Shown: piece by piece, positions 5,159 to 5,348 of the stretch
Position numbering within the stretch: position 1 is the stretch's first letter
Layout of the letters: every line of letters starts with the position of its first letter
Assembly: GCA_025966355.1 (NCBI GenBank)
Contig: JAICWZ010000156.1
Span: 1-5,348, forward strand
DNA from: Thermomicrobiaceae bacterium
GTDB taxonomy: Bacteria; Chloroflexota; Chloroflexia; Thermomicrobiales; Thermomicrobiaceae
DNA: 5,348 bases
Reading direction: 5' to 3'
The notes under the pieces: generated by a model
Database searches by the model: none
The model's input: the letters and a program-made list of their open reading frames with translations, nothing else
What the model was told of the DNA's origin: nothing
Made by a program: the position numbers and the translations under genes

Positions 5159-5348
5159 ATGATGGACGGCACCATCGAGGCGCAGGACGGCAACTATATC
5201 TTTCGCTACGAACGCGAGCTTCCCCACCCGATCGAGCGCGTCTGGCAGGCGATCACCGATCCGGCTGAGATTGAGACGTGGATGGGCACCCGGCCGGAGA
5301 TTGATCTGCATCCGGGCGGGCGCTATGTTACCCATCACGAAACCGACA
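5159..5348 (+). CDS. SRPBCC / AHSA1-domain protein, N-terminal part (3' end outside the window)
   Basis: The first 63 residues of a START-like (Bet v 1-type) fold protein of the AHSA1 group. These bind hydrophobic ligands or act as small cytoplasmic proteins of mostly unknown function; they often lie beside ArsR-type regulators. Seen: strand FRYERELPHPIERVWQAITD, where a polar or Pro residue plus VW-x-A-x-T-D-P starts the first helices, then AEIETWMGTRPEIDLHPGGRYV, with the typical W followed by a strand and the D-x-x-x-GG-x-Y turn. An in-frame TGA at 5156 stops upstream extension. Two adjacent ATGs (5159 and 5162) follow GGAG at 5150-5153, at spacings of 5 and 8 bases; either may be used. 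No promoter is clear in the 50 bases after the ssrA terminator. Confidence 0.82.
   Translation, partial: MMDGTIEAQDGNYIFRYERELPHPIERVWQAITDPAEIETWMGTRPEIDLHPGGRYVTHHETD

Noticed and set aside
1..5348. A previously undescribed defence, mobile or biosynthetic system
   Set aside because: Every gene belongs to a known housekeeping or common family. There are no nucleases, transposases, toxin pairs, direct repeats or large modular genes in the window.

Overview
The window is an ordinary chromosomal segment from a bacterium with moderately high GC. It holds two shikimate-pathway genes, a small minus-strand operon and the trans-translation pair smpB and ssrA. No tRNA gene, insertion sequence, CRISPR array or phage gene is visible. 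Protein wording, the 434-residue EPSP synthase type, the one-piece tmRNA with a tag ending in ALAA, and heavy use of GAT CGC/CGA codons recall Chloroflexota of the Thermomicrobia kind. That placement is an impression from sequence style, not a proof.

Left block, plus strand: the C-terminal part of a GNAT acetyltransferase (2-337) runs from the window edge. After 27 bases comes a complete chorismate synthase gene, aroC (365-1429). AroC faces aroA tail to tail. The short gap between them carries two strong hairpins, one of them a perfect 24-bp palindrome across the aroC stop codon.

Middle block, minus strand, read from right to left: a class I SAM methyltransferase (4094-3327), a small RmlC-like sugar epimerase (3257-2802) and EPSP synthase aroA (2785-1481). 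The genes are tightly spaced and probably share transcripts. An extended -10 box at the end of the methyltransferase gene could give the epimerase and aroA their own promoter. AroA and AroC catalyse consecutive last steps to chorismate: shikimate-3-phosphate plus PEP gives EPSP, which AroC converts to chorismate. Here they are neighbours but in opposite orientation.

Right block, plus strand: an 85-bp divergent control region lies between the methyltransferase gene and smpB (4180-4665). It has -10-like boxes only 6-8 bases from both start codons, which suggests leaderless transcripts, and a near-perfect dyad over the smpB -35 element. SmpB is followed by a good promoter, a complete ssrA tmRNA gene (4722-5068, proposed tag GTPITGKPQLALAA) and a clear rho-independent terminator. 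SmpB and tmRNA act together to rescue stalled ribosomes. The window ends inside the start of an SRPBCC/AHSA1-domain protein (from 5159).

I did not find an undescribed multi-gene system. The points most worth checking are the regulatory ones: leaderless promoters, the smpB dyad, the hairpins, the tag peptide and the strong excess of GATC.
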